24,729 bases of DNA from an uncultured Erysipelotrichaceae bacterium (GCA_902783215.1 CACZQD010000001.1:1-24729); one strand, 5' to 3'; shown: positions 7,613-15,937, numbered from the stretch's first letter. The notes: generated from the letters alone by a model not told the origin. Made by a program: numbers and translations.

Positions 7613-8848
7613 ATGAAATTGCAATTTTATTATGATAAAGAAAATCCTAGCTATGAAACATATCAAAAATTAATTGAAAAAATGAGAAAAATGTCTGATG
7701 ATTTTTATTCACTAGATGATGTTTTTTATTCAAAATATAACTATGATTTAATTAAAAATTATGAAAAACATAAAATGATAATTATTAATAAGATGTTTAA
7801 AGAGATAATTTCATATTTTCCAAATTTAAAGACTGAGGCATGTGCTATATATTTAAATGGAAGTTATGCACGAGGAAATATTACAGCTGGAAGTGATGTA
7901 GATTTAACATTTTATTTTGATAAAAAAGATGTTTCAAAATATCAATCAACTATATATTTAATTAGATACGCTATAGCGACTATGCTTAAAGTAAATGTTG
8001 TACATGTTCATTCATTTACTAAAAATTTTATAACTGAATATAGAAAAATGAATAATTTGATTATAAGTGATGTAGAATTAAAAACCAAAATTATTTGGTT
8101 ATCTACCAATGAACATTTTAATATTTCTTATCCAAAAAATCAAATGATAGCAGAAAGAGAAGTGTGTGAAATTTCTTCAATTAAGGATCTTGACTCTTTA
8201 AAAAAAATTTATAATAAACAACTAGAAAAACTCCATCCTAAAGAGTGGATATATACACATAAACCTATCTATATTACTAATAATTCTTTTTCTATAGATA
8301 AAATAATTAATACTTTAGATGCTACATATAATAAAGAACAAAGAGCTAAATCATTGATCAATATAAAAAAAGAAATATATTGTTTAATTGAAAATATTGA
8401 CAAATACTATAATGAATTAAAGATATCAGATACAATTAATCTTGCTAATTATAATATGATTGGAAAGAGAAAAGTTTGTATGATGGTTCATTCATTTGTC
8501 ACATATTTGAGGTGGTACTATATTGATAATAATCTAGAAAATGTTCCAACAACATTAAATTTAGATGAATTATTTAATTATAAATATTCAATAGTTAATA
8601 ACACAATAATTGATAATGTTAATAAATCTTATTGTTATTTTAGATTTTTAATTAGTAGAGTTGAAATATGGGCTAAAAAATATAATCATCATTTTGAACA
8701 TAGAAGTAACGAAATAATTGAAAAAAAAGAGATAATAACTGAATATAAAAATCTTTGGCATAATGATTATTGTCCCATTGATGAACAAGTTGATTCATAT
8801 AATAATCTCGTTTATAGTATAAAATATGCTTTAAAAGTTTTAAAATAA
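7613..8848 (+). CDS. Nucleotidyltransferase-domain protein (Pol-beta superfamily)
   Basis: A 411-residue soluble protein. Residues 83-98 carry the superfamily signature GSYARGNITAGSDVDL: G83-S84 and the metal ligands D95 and D97. The third acidic ligand, expected on the following strand, is not obvious (LKVNVVHVHSF has His-rich residues there). The C-terminal ~250 residues look helical and could be a substrate-binding domain as in antibiotic or tRNA nucleotidyltransferases, but I cannot place it in a named family. An AGGAG site precedes the ATG. It pairs with the upstream S51 peptidase in a very AT-rich, Asn/Lys/Ile-rich block that looks accessory. It could be a toxin-like or resistance-type nucleotidyltransferase or a regulatory one; no evidence decides. 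Confidence 0.75.
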   Translation: MKLQFYYDKENPSYETYQKLIEKMRKMSDDFYSLDDVFYSKYNYDLIKNYEKHKMIIINKMFKEIISYFPNLKTEACAIYLNGSYARGNITAGSDVDLTFYFDKKDVSKYQSTIYLIRYAIATMLKVNVVHVHSFTKNFITEYRKMNNLIISDVELKTKIIWLSTNEHFNISYPKNQMIAEREVCEISSIKDLDSLKKIYNKQLEKLHPKEWIYTHKPIYITNNSFSIDKIINTLDATYNKEQRAKSLINIKKEIYCLIENIDKYYNELKISDTINLANYNMIGKRKVCMMVHSFVTYLRWYYIDNNLENVPTTLNLDELFNYKYSIVNNTIIDNVNKSYCYFRFLISRVEIWAKKYNHHFEHRSNEIIEKKEIITEYKNLWHNDYCPIDEQVDSYNNLVYSIKYALKVLK

Positions 8849-8903
8849 AGTAATAATATAAAAAATACAAGTATTTATTTACATGTAATAATTATGGATA
8901 TAA

Positions 8904-8931
8904 AAAAATCGAACTTTAAGTTCGGTTTTTA
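8904..8931. terminator. Bidirectional terminator between convergent genes
   Basis: CGAACTT (8910-8916) and AAGTTCG (8918-8924) form a stem flanked by an A-run on the left and a T-run on the right, so it can work in both directions. It serves the nucleotidyltransferase gene (plus) and the 461-aa gene (minus), whose TAA stop lies inside the hairpin. Confidence 0.8.
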
Positions 8932-10301
8932 TCATTTAAACTTTTAAAATAACGTTTTCCTTGTTCAATTGTTTTATTATCTAATTGATTATTGTTTAAT
9001 ATTATTGAACTAAATAATTCATATCTATGATCATTTTTGTATTTATCTATTTCATCTATTAATGAATCATAATGTGTTAAATCATGGAAAGTTTTAACAA
9101 ATAATAATTTTCTAATGGTAAATTCATCACTTTGTTTTAAGAATAGTTCATTAATCATAAAATATATTTCATTTTGCATATAATTCCAATCAATATGTTT
9201 TGGATTTACATCTGATATGTTATTCATTGCTTCATTATACTTTTTATCATCATAAAGTCTTAATTCAGGACAATCTAATGCATACATTAATCTGGATTTA
9301 CTTTTTATTAAATCTTTGTTATATCCATAAGTATTTAAAAAATAATTTAAATTATTTAAGTAATTTAAATAGAATATTTCATTTTCAGTTTCACAGTCAT
9401 AACTTTCTATAGTCCATTCTTTAGTATCGATATCTATTATTTCATCTTCTACTTCAAGTTCTATTAATCCTTGATTAAATTGTTCTTTCATTTCAGCTTC
9501 CATATTACGTTTTAGTTGAAAGTTTTCGATATCTTCGTATATTTTTAAAGGATACATTAAGTTGTTTTTCTTGCCAAATATGGCATATTGATATAAATTA
9601 TAAGTATAGTTATCAATTTCATAGTCTTCTTCTTCATTAGTTGGGGCCATTTCATTCCACATCTTTTTATCAAGTGGATATTGAGTGTATTCTGATTGAT
9701 ATTCATCAGAATAGTTTATTTGACCAGAACTAGCTCTAAATGCTTCTAAAGAATAATTAGGTATTAGACCTAATTTGATAAAAAAACTAGCTTTTATATC
9801 CATTAATTTTTTTATAGCTGTTCTTAATTTTGAATTATCTTGATTAGTATATAATCTAGTATAAGTTTGTTCTAATTGCTTTTCTATTTGACTATAATCA
9901 AGTAATAGATAGTCCATTGTATGAATTTTTAAAATGCTTTTAAGGGCTTGATTATCAGAAATACTAATAAGTGTTTCTGATATTTCATTTTCTGCTCTTA
10001 GTTTATATTCTAATTCCATTAAAAGTTGTGTGAAAGAAATATTATTTTTAAGATAAATTGTTTGATCGTTTAAATAAAAATAATCATTGTATTCTTCTAA
10101 AAAATCATTTAAATAGTTTTCATCAGTTTCAAAATATATATCTAATTCATCTTCTAAATCTTCAATAGAGTTATTATATTCATCTATTAATGCGTTATTA
10201 TATTTATTTAAGGTATTAATATTTATTTCCTTTTTATTTTCATATCGATATATATTTAAAAACGCTAATACACTTATATAATTATAATATGTTTGAACCA
10301 T
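8916..10301 (-). CDS. Hypothetical acidic protein (461 aa)
   Basis: Not recognised. 461 residues, very rich in Asp/Glu, Asn, Tyr, Ile and Leu, predicted mostly helical, with no signal peptide, clear membrane span or catalytic motif that I can name. The start is well supported: on the minus strand GGGAGGG stands about 6 bases before the ATG. The acidic stretches (for example SIEDLEDELDIYFETDENY near residues 45-63 and EEEDYEIDNYTYN near 228) are notable. It stands alone, divergent from tatD and convergent with the nucleotidyltransferase. Probably a lineage-specific cytoplasmic protein. Confidence 0.65.
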   Translation of the reverse strand: MVQTYYNYISVLAFLNIYRYENKKEININTLNKYNNALIDEYNNSIEDLEDELDIYFETDENYLNDFLEEYNDYFYLNDQTIYLKNNISFTQLLMELEYKLRAENEISETLISISDNQALKSILKIHTMDYLLLDYSQIEKQLEQTYTRLYTNQDNSKLRTAIKKLMDIKASFFIKLGLIPNYSLEAFRASSGQINYSDEYQSEYTQYPLDKKMWNEMAPTNEEEDYEIDNYTYNLYQYAIFGKKNNLMYPLKIYEDIENFQLKRNMEAEMKEQFNQGLIELEVEDEIIDIDTKEWTIESYDCETENEIFYLNYLNNLNYFLNTYGYNKDLIKSKSRLMYALDCPELRLYDDKKYNEAMNNISDVNPKHIDWNYMQNEIYFMINELFLKQSDEFTIRKLLFVKTFHDLTHYDSLIDEIDKYKNDHRYELFSSIILNNNQLDNKTIEQGKRYFKSLNDKNRT

Positions 10302-10332
10302 ATAAACCCTCCCAATTACATTATAATTTATA

Positions 10333-10361
10333 TTGACAAAAAAGTAAAGAAAAAATATAAT
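10333..10361 (+). promoter_or_regulatory. Consensus promoter of tatD
   Basis: A perfect TTGACA (10333-10338), 17-base spacer, perfect TATAAT (10356-10361). The ATG at 10378 leaves only about a ten-base 5' leader with a weak TTAGG ribosome site, so the mRNA is almost leaderless. Confidence 0.9.
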
Positions 10362-10377
10362 TGATTTAGGTCATGTT

Positions 10378-11139
10378 ATGGCTATATCGGTAATAGATAC
10401 CCATGCACATTATAATAGTTGTGTGATGGATGTAAATAAGGAATTTTTTAAACTAAGAATAAATGATAATGTATCTAAAGTAATAAATGTTGGATTGGAT
10501 GTTAAAACTAGTTTAGAAGCTTTGAAACTAAGTTTAAAATATAGTGATATGTATGCCACTCTTGGTATACATCCCTTATATAGTGGTTGTATTAAAGATT
10601 TAGAATTACTATATTATAAGTATAATCATGATAAAGTGGTAGCGATTGGTGAGACAGGTATTGATACAAGTGGTAATGTGAATGAACAAATAGATAAATT
10701 TTTAGATAGTATTAAACTTGCTAATAAATTTAAATTACCATTAATTATTCATTCAAATACTATTAATAATTCTTGTGATAGTGCACATAAGATATGCTTA
10801 GAAATAATAAAAAGATATCCACTCAAATATGGTTTTATCTTTCATTGTTTTCAACCTGATTTAGATGTATTAGATAGTATTATTGATTTAGGTGGATATA
10901 TATCTGTTGGTTCTAAAATAACTGGTAAATATGCGAAAAAGTCATTACAAATAGTTAGTGAAGTTCCGATAGATAGATTATTGATTGAGACTGATTATCC
11001 TTTTTTAACTCATAATCCAAAAGAGACTGGATATAATACTTTTAATAAAATATGTGAAATAAAAAAGAAAGATAAAGTTTATATGATGAATAAATTAAAT
11101 GGCAATGCATATAGATTGTTTCCTAAATTATATAATTAA
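10378..11139 (+). CDS. TatD-family metal-dependent hydrolase
   Basis: A 253-residue TIM-barrel amidohydrolase-fold protein; family members are metal-dependent 3'-5' DNA exonucleases or D-aminoacyl-tRNA-type hydrolases. Metal ligands are visible: H9 and H11 in DTHAHY, E92 in IGETGID, H125 in LIIHSNT, H156 in FHCFQ, and D206 in LIETDYPFL. The length is slightly short of the usual 255-265. It is a single-gene unit between a consensus promoter and a strong terminator. It is not in the usual metG/rnmV/ksgA neighbourhood, so it may be a second TatD paralogue; that cannot be tested here. Confidence 0.9.
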   Translation: MAISVIDTHAHYNSCVMDVNKEFFKLRINDNVSKVINVGLDVKTSLEALKLSLKYSDMYATLGIHPLYSGCIKDLELLYYKYNHDKVVAIGETGIDTSGNVNEQIDKFLDSIKLANKFKLPLIIHSNTINNSCDSAHKICLEIIKRYPLKYGFIFHCFQPDLDVLDSIIDLGGYISVGSKITGKYAKKSLQIVSEVPIDRLLIETDYPFLTHNPKETGYNTFNKICEIKKKDKVYMMNKLNGNAYRLFPKLYN

Positions 11140-11168
11140 AAAAGATAACCTCGCGGTTATTTTTTTCG
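11138..11168. terminator. Bidirectional terminator between tatD and the 63-aa gene
   Basis: ATAACC (11145-11150), loop TCGC, GGTTAT (11155-11160), with AAAAAAG on the left and TTTTTT on the right. The TAA stop of the minus-strand gene is within the right arm. Confidence 0.85.
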
Positions 11169-11348
11169 TTTCATAAATACTTTATTGGGATTATTTTTAA
11201 ATTTTGGTTTATTCTTTTTATTTCCTAGTTGTCTACCATTTAAATTAATAACTCCAACTTTAGTTTGAATTGGTTGAGATTCTTTTTCAATTGTTATTTC
11301 ATCAACACTATGTCTTTTAGAATTTTTTACTAATAAATACTTTTTCAT
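11157..11348 (-). CDS. Small basic hypothetical protein (63 aa)
   Basis: Not recognised. 63 residues, rich in Lys and Asn, with a very basic tail (KKNKPKFKNNPNKVFMKRKK) that would suit nucleic-acid or ribosome binding; no Cys and no membrane segment. It looks real: a strong AGGGGG ribosome site before the ATG on the minus strand, a promoter-like pair upstream (TTGATT, 17 bases, TATTAT) and a terminator overlapping its stop. It is divergent from the two-component operon. Confidence 0.6.
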   Translation of the reverse strand: MKKYLLVKNSKRHSVDEITIEKESQPIQTKVGVINLNGRQLGNKKNKPKFKNNPNKVFMKRKK

Positions 11349-11364
11349 AATTCCCCCTAAATAT

Positions 11365-11393
11365 ATAATAACACTTTCTAAAAACTAAATCAA
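11365..11393 (-). promoter_or_regulatory. Likely promoter of the 63-aa minus-strand gene
   Basis: On the minus strand TTGATT (11393-11388) and TATTAT (11370-11365) are separated by 17 bases, followed by the AGGGGG ribosome site. Confidence 0.55.
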
Positions 11394-11447
11394 TTATTTT
11401 TAAACAAAAAAAATTTAATTTTTTCACTCCAATTACACATTTTCATG

Positions 11448-11453
11448 TATAAT
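11448..11453 (+). promoter_or_regulatory. Possible -10 box of the two-component/polyphosphate operon
   Basis: A consensus TATAAT at 11448-11453, directly preceded by TG, sits 20 bases before the GTG start. No good -35 is visible at 17 bases (only CACTCC), so an activator or a weak -35 may be involved. Confidence 0.5.
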
Positions 11454-11472
11454 AGTTATTGAGGTGAAATTT

Positions 11473-12132
11473 GTGAGAGTATTAATTGTTGATGATGAAG
11501 AAGGAATTAGACAAGTTATTAAGGAATATTGTTTGTTTGAAAAATATGATTGTTTGGAGGCTTCAAATGGAAAAGAAGCTGTTGAATTAGTTAAAGCAAA
11601 TGATATCGATATAATTATTTTAGATATTATGATGCCTAAAATGGATGGCTATACAGCTCTAAAAGAAATAAGAAAATATAGCAATGTACCAGTAATTATG
11701 TTATCGGCTAGAAATGATGAATATGATAAATTATTAGGTTTTGATTTAGGTGTGGATGATTATGTATCAAAACCATTTAGTCCAAAAGAGTTAATTGCGC
11801 GTATTAAAGCCGTAACTAAAAGAGGAAATATTGAACAAGATATTTATAATTATAAGACATTATCAATTGATTTTTTAGGTCATGTTGTTTCAATTGATGA
11901 TAGGGAAGTTAAATTAACTCCTAAAGAGTATGAATTGTTAGTTTATTTTGTTCAGAATAAATCTATTGCTTTATCAAGAGAGACTTTATTAAGTAAAATA
12001 TGGGGGTATGATTTTTTTGGTGATGATCGAACTATTGATACTCATATTAAAATGCTTAGAAATAATTTAGGTAAATATCGTAATTTAATTAAAACGGTTA
12101 GATCTGTAGGTTATAAATATGAAGAGGAATAG
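11473..12132 (+). CDS. OmpR/PhoB-type response regulator
   Basis: A 219-residue transcription factor: receiver domain 1-115 and winged-helix domain about 125-218. The acidic pocket is D7/D8, the phosphorylation site D51 (LDIMMPKMDG), the conserved Ser S78 (MLSAR) and Lys K100 (SKPFSPKEL). The DNA-binding half has KLTPKEYELL and IDTHIKMLRNNLG, ending in TVRSVGYKYEEE. The start chosen is GTG 11473, giving MRVLIVDDEE, because GAGGTG at 11461-11466 fits as its ribosome site; a GTG at 11464 overlaps that site. The kinase gene overlaps its end by 14 bases. The two genes downstream (polyphosphate polymerase, DUF4956) suggest its signal or target concerns polyphosphate or the envelope. Confidence 0.93.
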   Translation: MRVLIVDDEEGIRQVIKEYCLFEKYDCLEASNGKEAVELVKANDIDIIILDIMMPKMDGYTALKEIRKYSNVPVIMLSARNDEYDKLLGFDLGVDDYVSKPFSPKELIARIKAVTKRGNIEQDIYNYKTLSIDFLGHVVSIDDREVKLTPKEYELLVYFVQNKSIALSRETLLSKIWGYDFFGDDRTIDTHIKMLRNNLGKYRNLIKTVRSVGYKYEEE

Positions 12133-13561
12133 TTTAAAGACACATTTTTGGCTATATTTTTCTGTCTTTTCTATGATTATATTAATTCTTTTATGGATTT
12201 TTCAGATGCTATTTTTTAATATGTATTATGAAAAAACAAAAAATAAAAATGTATCAAGTATTGCAAAAACAATTAAAAAAAGTTATAATAGTGACCATTA
12301 TCAGATGGTTTTAGATATGCTTTCTTATCGAAAAGATGTTTGTATTGAGATATTTACTGATAATGCTATTTATTATTCTTCAGACAGTGTTAGTCGTGGG
12401 TGTGTTATTAATGATAATGAAGTTGTTGATATGGCTAAATATCATAATCATTTTGTAAAAAGTGATAAAGATATTGTCAGTTATCAACTATTTAATTCTC
12501 GCTATAAGACAAAAGTATTGGTATATGGTGTGAAACTTGAAAATGATACTTATGCTTTTATAAGTACATCTTTGGTTCCAATAGCTGAGACATTTAATGT
12601 ATGGCGTAATTTATTTATTTATATTTCAGTTGTTGTTATGTTAGTGTCTTTTTTACTAGCTTACTTTGTTTCGCGAAGGATTTCAAGGCCAATTGTCAAA
12701 TTAAATAAGACTAGTAAAGAAATGGTTAAAGGTAACTATAATATTCGTTTTGATACAAATGACTCAATTGTGGAAATAAATGAATTGGCAACTACTTTAA
12801 ATAATTTAAATGATGAATTATCTAAAACAGAAATGTTAAGACGTGAATTAATGGCTAATGTTTCGCATGATTTGAAGACCCCTTTAACACTTATTCGAGC
12901 TAATGCCGAAATGGTTAAGGATATAAATTATAATAAAAAAGAAAAAAGAAATGCTAATTTGCAAGTTATTATTGATGAGGTAAATCGTTTAAATTTATTA
13001 GTTGAAGATATTCTTTCTTTATCCAAAGCACAATCCAATACTATTGATATAAAAAGGGAAGTATTTGATATTGATGAATTAATAAGAACAGTTTTAGAAC
13101 GTTTTCAAGTATTAGTAGAAAAAAATAACTTTAATTTTAATTATAAATCTATTAAAAATTGTATAGTATATGCAGATATAAAAAAAATAGAACAGGTATT
13201 GTATAATTTAATTAGTAATGCAGTTAATTATAGTTCTGATAAATTAATTAATATTAGATTAAAAAATAAAGGACAAAAAGTTTTAATTGAAATTTCTAAT
13301 AATGGTGATGAAATATCAAAAGATGATTTGAATCATATTTGGGATAAATACTATAAAGTTGATAAATCTTATCATCGTGTTACTTTAGGGACTGGTTTGG
13401 GTTTATCGATTGTTAAAAATTTATTAGAACTACATCATTTTAAATATGGTGTTATATCAAATAAGAAAAAAACAACATTTTATTTTGAGATGGATAAGTA
13501 TGAGGAGGTCAGTGATGACTCAAAAAATATTTCGGAGGGTAGAAAAAAAATATCTAATTAG
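12119..13561 (+). CDS. Sensor histidine kinase
   Basis: Membrane-bound partner of the preceding regulator, 480 residues. Transmembrane segments lie at about 10-34 and 164-184, framing a roughly 130-residue outside sensor region with two cysteines (C75, C95) that could form a disulfide. HAMP follows (about 185-238), then the phosphoacceptor H250 in ANVSHDLKTPL and the ATPase domain with the N-box NLISNAVNYSS (N367) and GTGLGLSIVKN (424-434). The start overlaps the regulator gene by 14 bases, with TAGG at 12107-12110. Its own end overlaps the VTC gene by 47 bases, so all genes of this operon are translationally linked. The ligand is unknown. Confidence 0.93.
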   Translation: MKRNSLKTHFWLYFSVFSMIILILLWIFQMLFFNMYYEKTKNKNVSSIAKTIKKSYNSDHYQMVLDMLSYRKDVCIEIFTDNAIYYSSDSVSRGCVINDNEVVDMAKYHNHFVKSDKDIVSYQLFNSRYKTKVLVYGVKLENDTYAFISTSLVPIAETFNVWRNLFIYISVVVMLVSFLLAYFVSRRISRPIVKLNKTSKEMVKGNYNIRFDTNDSIVEINELATTLNNLNDELSKTEMLRRELMANVSHDLKTPLTLIRANAEMVKDINYNKKEKRNANLQVIIDEVNRLNLLVEDILSLSKAQSNTIDIKREVFDIDELIRTVLERFQVLVEKNNFNFNYKSIKNCIVYADIKKIEQVLYNLISNAVNYSSDKLINIRLKNKGQKVLIEISNNGDEISKDDLNHIWDKYYKVDKSYHRVTLGTGLGLSIVKNLLELHHFKYGVISNKKKTTFYFEMDKYEEVSDDSKNISEGRKKISN

Positions 13562-14198
13562 TGAAGAAGAGTATCAAAAGATATTAAAATTAACTAATAA
13601 GTATTTAAAGAAAGATAAGTATTATTGTTCTACAATATGTAATGTTTATTTTGATAATAATAATGATGATTTAATTATTAATTCAATAGAAAAACCTTCA
13701 TATAAGGAAAAGGTTAGACTTCGTAGTTATGGCGTACCTACTTTAGATAGTAAAGTGTTTTTTGAAATAAAGAAAAAATATAATGGGACGGTATATAAAA
13801 GAAGAGAAACTCTTAAGCTGAAAGATGCATATTCTTATTTAAAAACTGGTAAATATAAAGATACACAAATTATGAAAGAGATAGATTATTGTTTCAAAAA
13901 TTATCAGTTAAAACCAGCTATATATTTAGCATATGATCGATTTGCTTATCGAGCTATTGATGATGAGAATTTTCGTGTTACTTTTGATTACAATATTCGT
14001 AGTCGAAAAAGTAAAATTGAACTTGATAAAGGTGATAGTGGAAGAAGACTATTAGGAAAAAATCAATATGTTATGGAGGTTAAGTGTTTAGAGGCTATGC
14101 CGCTTTGGTTTTGCAAAATTTTATCAAATTTGAAAATTTATCCCACATCTTTCTCAAAATATGGTAAAATATATGAAAAAAATTTCATGGGGGGATAA
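13515..14198 (+). CDS. VTC-domain polyphosphate polymerase
   Basis: Bacterial relative of the catalytic Vtc4 domain, which makes inorganic polyphosphate from ATP inside a tunnel-shaped triphosphate-tunnel fold. 227 residues. Family elements in order: RRVEKKYLI (7-15), SIYFD-like CNVYFDN (42-48), the basic KEKVRLRSYG (64-73), FFEIKKKYNGTVYKRR (82-97), LAYDRFAYR (138-146), FRVTFD (153-158), VMEVK (186-190) and TSFSKYGK (211-218). The alternating Lys/Arg and Glu strands are the tunnel ligands. The start is ATG 13515, after GAGGAGG at 13503-13508, within the 3' end of the kinase gene; a longer frame from 13446 lacks a ribosome site. DUF4956, its usual partner, follows one base after the stop. Confidence 0.88.
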   Translation: MTQKIFRRVEKKYLISEEEYQKILKLTNKYLKKDKYYCSTICNVYFDNNNDDLIINSIEKPSYKEKVRLRSYGVPTLDSKVFFEIKKKYNGTVYKRRETLKLKDAYSYLKTGKYKDTQIMKEIDYCFKNYQLKPAIYLAYDRFAYRAIDDENFRVTFDYNIRSRKSKIELDKGDSGRRLLGKNQYVMEVKCLEAMPLWFCKILSNLKIYPTSFSKYGKIYEKNFMGG

Positions 14199-14199
14199 T

Positions 14200-14871
14200 A
14201 TGGATTTATTAAATAACATTACAACTAATGGTTCTTTTGATTCGTTAACTACATTAATTAGTATTGGAGTATCAATCGTTTTAGGACTTATTATTGCCTT
14301 AGTGCATATTAAAACAACTAATTATACGAAGAATTTTATTATTACTTTAACTCTTCTTCCGGTATTAGTTCAGATAGTTATTATGCTAGTTAATGGTAAT
14401 TTAGGTACTAGTGTAGCTATTTTGGGTGCGTTTAGTTTAGTTAGATTTCGTAGTATACCTGGTAATTCTCGTGAAATAATTAGTGTTTTCTTTGCTATGG
14501 TAGTTGGACTTGCTATTGGAACAGGTTATCTTATTCTGGCATCTATATTTACAATAATAGTATGCTTAGTAATTATCATAACTTCAAAAACTCCATTTGG
14601 TGAGGTTAATAAATTAGAACGTAAGTTAAAGATATTAATACCTGAGAATTTAAATTATATTGAAATATTTGATGAAGTATTTGATAGATATACAAAAAAA
14701 CATCAATTAATTAGGTCTAAAACAGTAAATATGGGTAGTATATATGAAGTCGATTATTATATTACACTAAAAAAAGGTATTAATGAAAAAGATTTTATTG
14801 ATGAATTACGTATTAAAAATGGAAATTTAAAAATAATGATGAGTATTATTACTAATGATGAACAATTATAA
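14200..14871 (+). CDS. DUF4956 integral membrane protein
   Basis: A 223-residue membrane protein with hydrophobic segments at about 17-37, 46-65, 68-82 and 95-128, then a soluble C-terminal domain of about 90 residues. The signature VRFRSIPGNSREI (81-93), in which a basic motif follows a membrane segment, identifies DUF4956. In many bacteria DUF4956 and VTC-domain genes are adjacent, often with CotH-type kinase-like genes; no CotH is seen here. The chosen ATG follows a GGGGGG ribosome site and lies one base after the VTC stop, giving a coupled pair. By analogy with yeast VTC, which couples synthesis to membrane transport, this protein could pass polyphosphate across the membrane; this is inference. 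Confidence 0.85.
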   Translation: MDLLNNITTNGSFDSLTTLISIGVSIVLGLIIALVHIKTTNYTKNFIITLTLLPVLVQIVIMLVNGNLGTSVAILGAFSLVRFRSIPGNSREIISVFFAMVVGLAIGTGYLILASIFTIIVCLVIIITSKTPFGEVNKLERKLKILIPENLNYIEIFDEVFDRYTKKHQLIRSKTVNMGSIYEVDYYITLKKGINEKDFIDELRIKNGNLKIMMSIITNDEQL

Positions 14872-14873
14872 TT

Positions 14874-14899
14874 AAGCCACCGAACAGGTGGTTTTATTA
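14874..14899 (+). terminator. Intrinsic terminator of the two-component/polyphosphate operon
   Basis: AAGCCACC, loop GAACA, GGTGGTTT with a following T/A-rich tail; stem of 8 pairs including one G-T. Confidence 0.85.
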
Positions 14900-14907
14900 T
14901 AATTTAA

Positions 14908-14936
14908 TAGACATTAGATTATTAATTTGATACAAT
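14908..14936 (+). promoter_or_regulatory. Promoter of mutM
   Basis: TAGACA at 14908-14913, 17-base spacer, TACAAT at 14931-14936; the GGAAGTGA ribosome site and ATG 14955 follow. Confidence 0.75.
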
Positions 14937-14954
14937 AAAATTGGAAGTGATAGT

Positions 14955-15773
14955 ATGCCAGAATTACCAGAAGTAGAAACAGTTAGAAAAGCATTAAAAA
15001 GTCAAATACAGGATAGAATTATTAATAGCGTGGATGTTTTATATGATAAAATTATTGAATATCCAAATGTATCTGACTTTAAAGAAAAAATTAAAAACCA
15101 AAAGATTAATGATATTAATCGAAAAGGTAAATGGTTAATATTTGAATTAGATGATTATTGTATGCTTAGTCATTTAAGAATGGAAGGTAAATATTTTATT
15201 AAAGAATCAGAACCTATTTTGAAACATGAACACGTTATTTTTAATTTAGATGATGGTACTACCTTAAGATATAATGATACTCGTAAGTTTGGGAAAATGC
15301 ACTTAATAGAAAAACAAAATTTGTATATTCAAAAGCCTTTAAATGAGTTAGGTTTAGAACCGTGGGATGAAAATCTTGATAGTGATTTTTTAAAAGATAA
15401 GTATAGTAATAAGAATTTACCAATTAAAACTGTTTTACTTGATCAATCAATCATTACTGGTATAGGAAATATATATGCAGATGAAATATTATTTTTGAGT
15501 AAGATTAATCCTTTAAAAAAAGCTAAGGTACTAAAGAAAAAAGAATTAGATAATATTATTAAATATACTAAAGATGTTTTAAATAGAGCAATTGAAGCAG
15601 GTGGTACTACTATACGTAGCTATGAATCTAGTGAAGGTGTTCATGGTAGATTTCAAACTAATTTACTAGTTCATAATAGAGAAAAAAAGCAGTGTCCAGA
15701 GTGTGGTAAAACAATAGTAAAAATAAGAGTTAATGGAAGAGGTACATACTATTGTTCTAATTGCCAAAAGTAA
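14955..15773 (+). CDS. mutM: Formamidopyrimidine-DNA glycosylase (Fpg/MutM)
   Basis: Base-excision repair enzyme that removes 8-oxoguanine and formamidopyrimidines and nicks the DNA backbone by beta,delta-elimination. 272 residues, the usual length. The N terminus MPELPEVETV carries the catalytic Pro2 (nucleophile after Met removal) and Glu3. The RKGKWLIFEL segment holds the conserved Lys. The helix-two-turn-helix region has GIGNIYADEILF, and the C-terminal zinc finger is CPECGK...GRGTYYCSNCQK with the phosphate-binding Arg in NGRGTYYC. It has its own promoter. In many Firmicutes mutM follows polA and precedes coaE; here it stands alone. Confidence 0.95.
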   Translation: MPELPEVETVRKALKSQIQDRIINSVDVLYDKIIEYPNVSDFKEKIKNQKINDINRKGKWLIFELDDYCMLSHLRMEGKYFIKESEPILKHEHVIFNLDDGTTLRYNDTRKFGKMHLIEKQNLYIQKPLNELGLEPWDENLDSDFLKDKYSNKNLPIKTVLLDQSIITGIGNIYADEILFLSKINPLKKAKVLKKKELDNIIKYTKDVLNRAIEAGGTTIRSYESSEGVHGRFQTNLLVHNREKKQCPECGKTIVKIRVNGRGTYYCSNCQK

Positions 15774-15814
15774 ACACATGTTCGATAACAATAGAATTTC
15801 AAATTTTTAACAAA

Positions 15815-15858
15815 AAAATCAAAAAATAAAAAATTAAATTTTTATGTTTTTTGATTTT
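15815..15858. repeat. 12-bp inverted repeat downstream of mutM
   Basis: AAAATCAAAAAA and TTTTTTGATTTT are perfect complements around a 20-base spacer that is itself partly self-complementary. It could be a weak AT-rich terminator for mutM. Confidence 0.5.
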
Positions 15859-15897
15859 CCACAAAAACGTTCAAAACTATACTTTTTGAACAAAAAG

Positions 15898-15937
15898 CAA
15901 AAATTCGTTGAAATACAACGGATTTTTTATTTTTTAT
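15898..15937 (+). terminator. Intrinsic terminator
   Basis: ATTCGTTG (15903-15910), loop AAATA, CAACGGAT (15916-15923), followed by TTTTTATTTTTTAT. The stem has 8 pairs with one G-T. It stands 125 bases after mutM and insulates nrdD. Confidence 0.8.

Noticed and set aside
13446..13514. Longer N terminus of the VTC protein from ATG 13446
   Set aside because: It has no ribosome site and the added residues are an off-frame reading of the kinase; the GGAGG before 13515 and the family N terminus RRVEKKYL fix the start.
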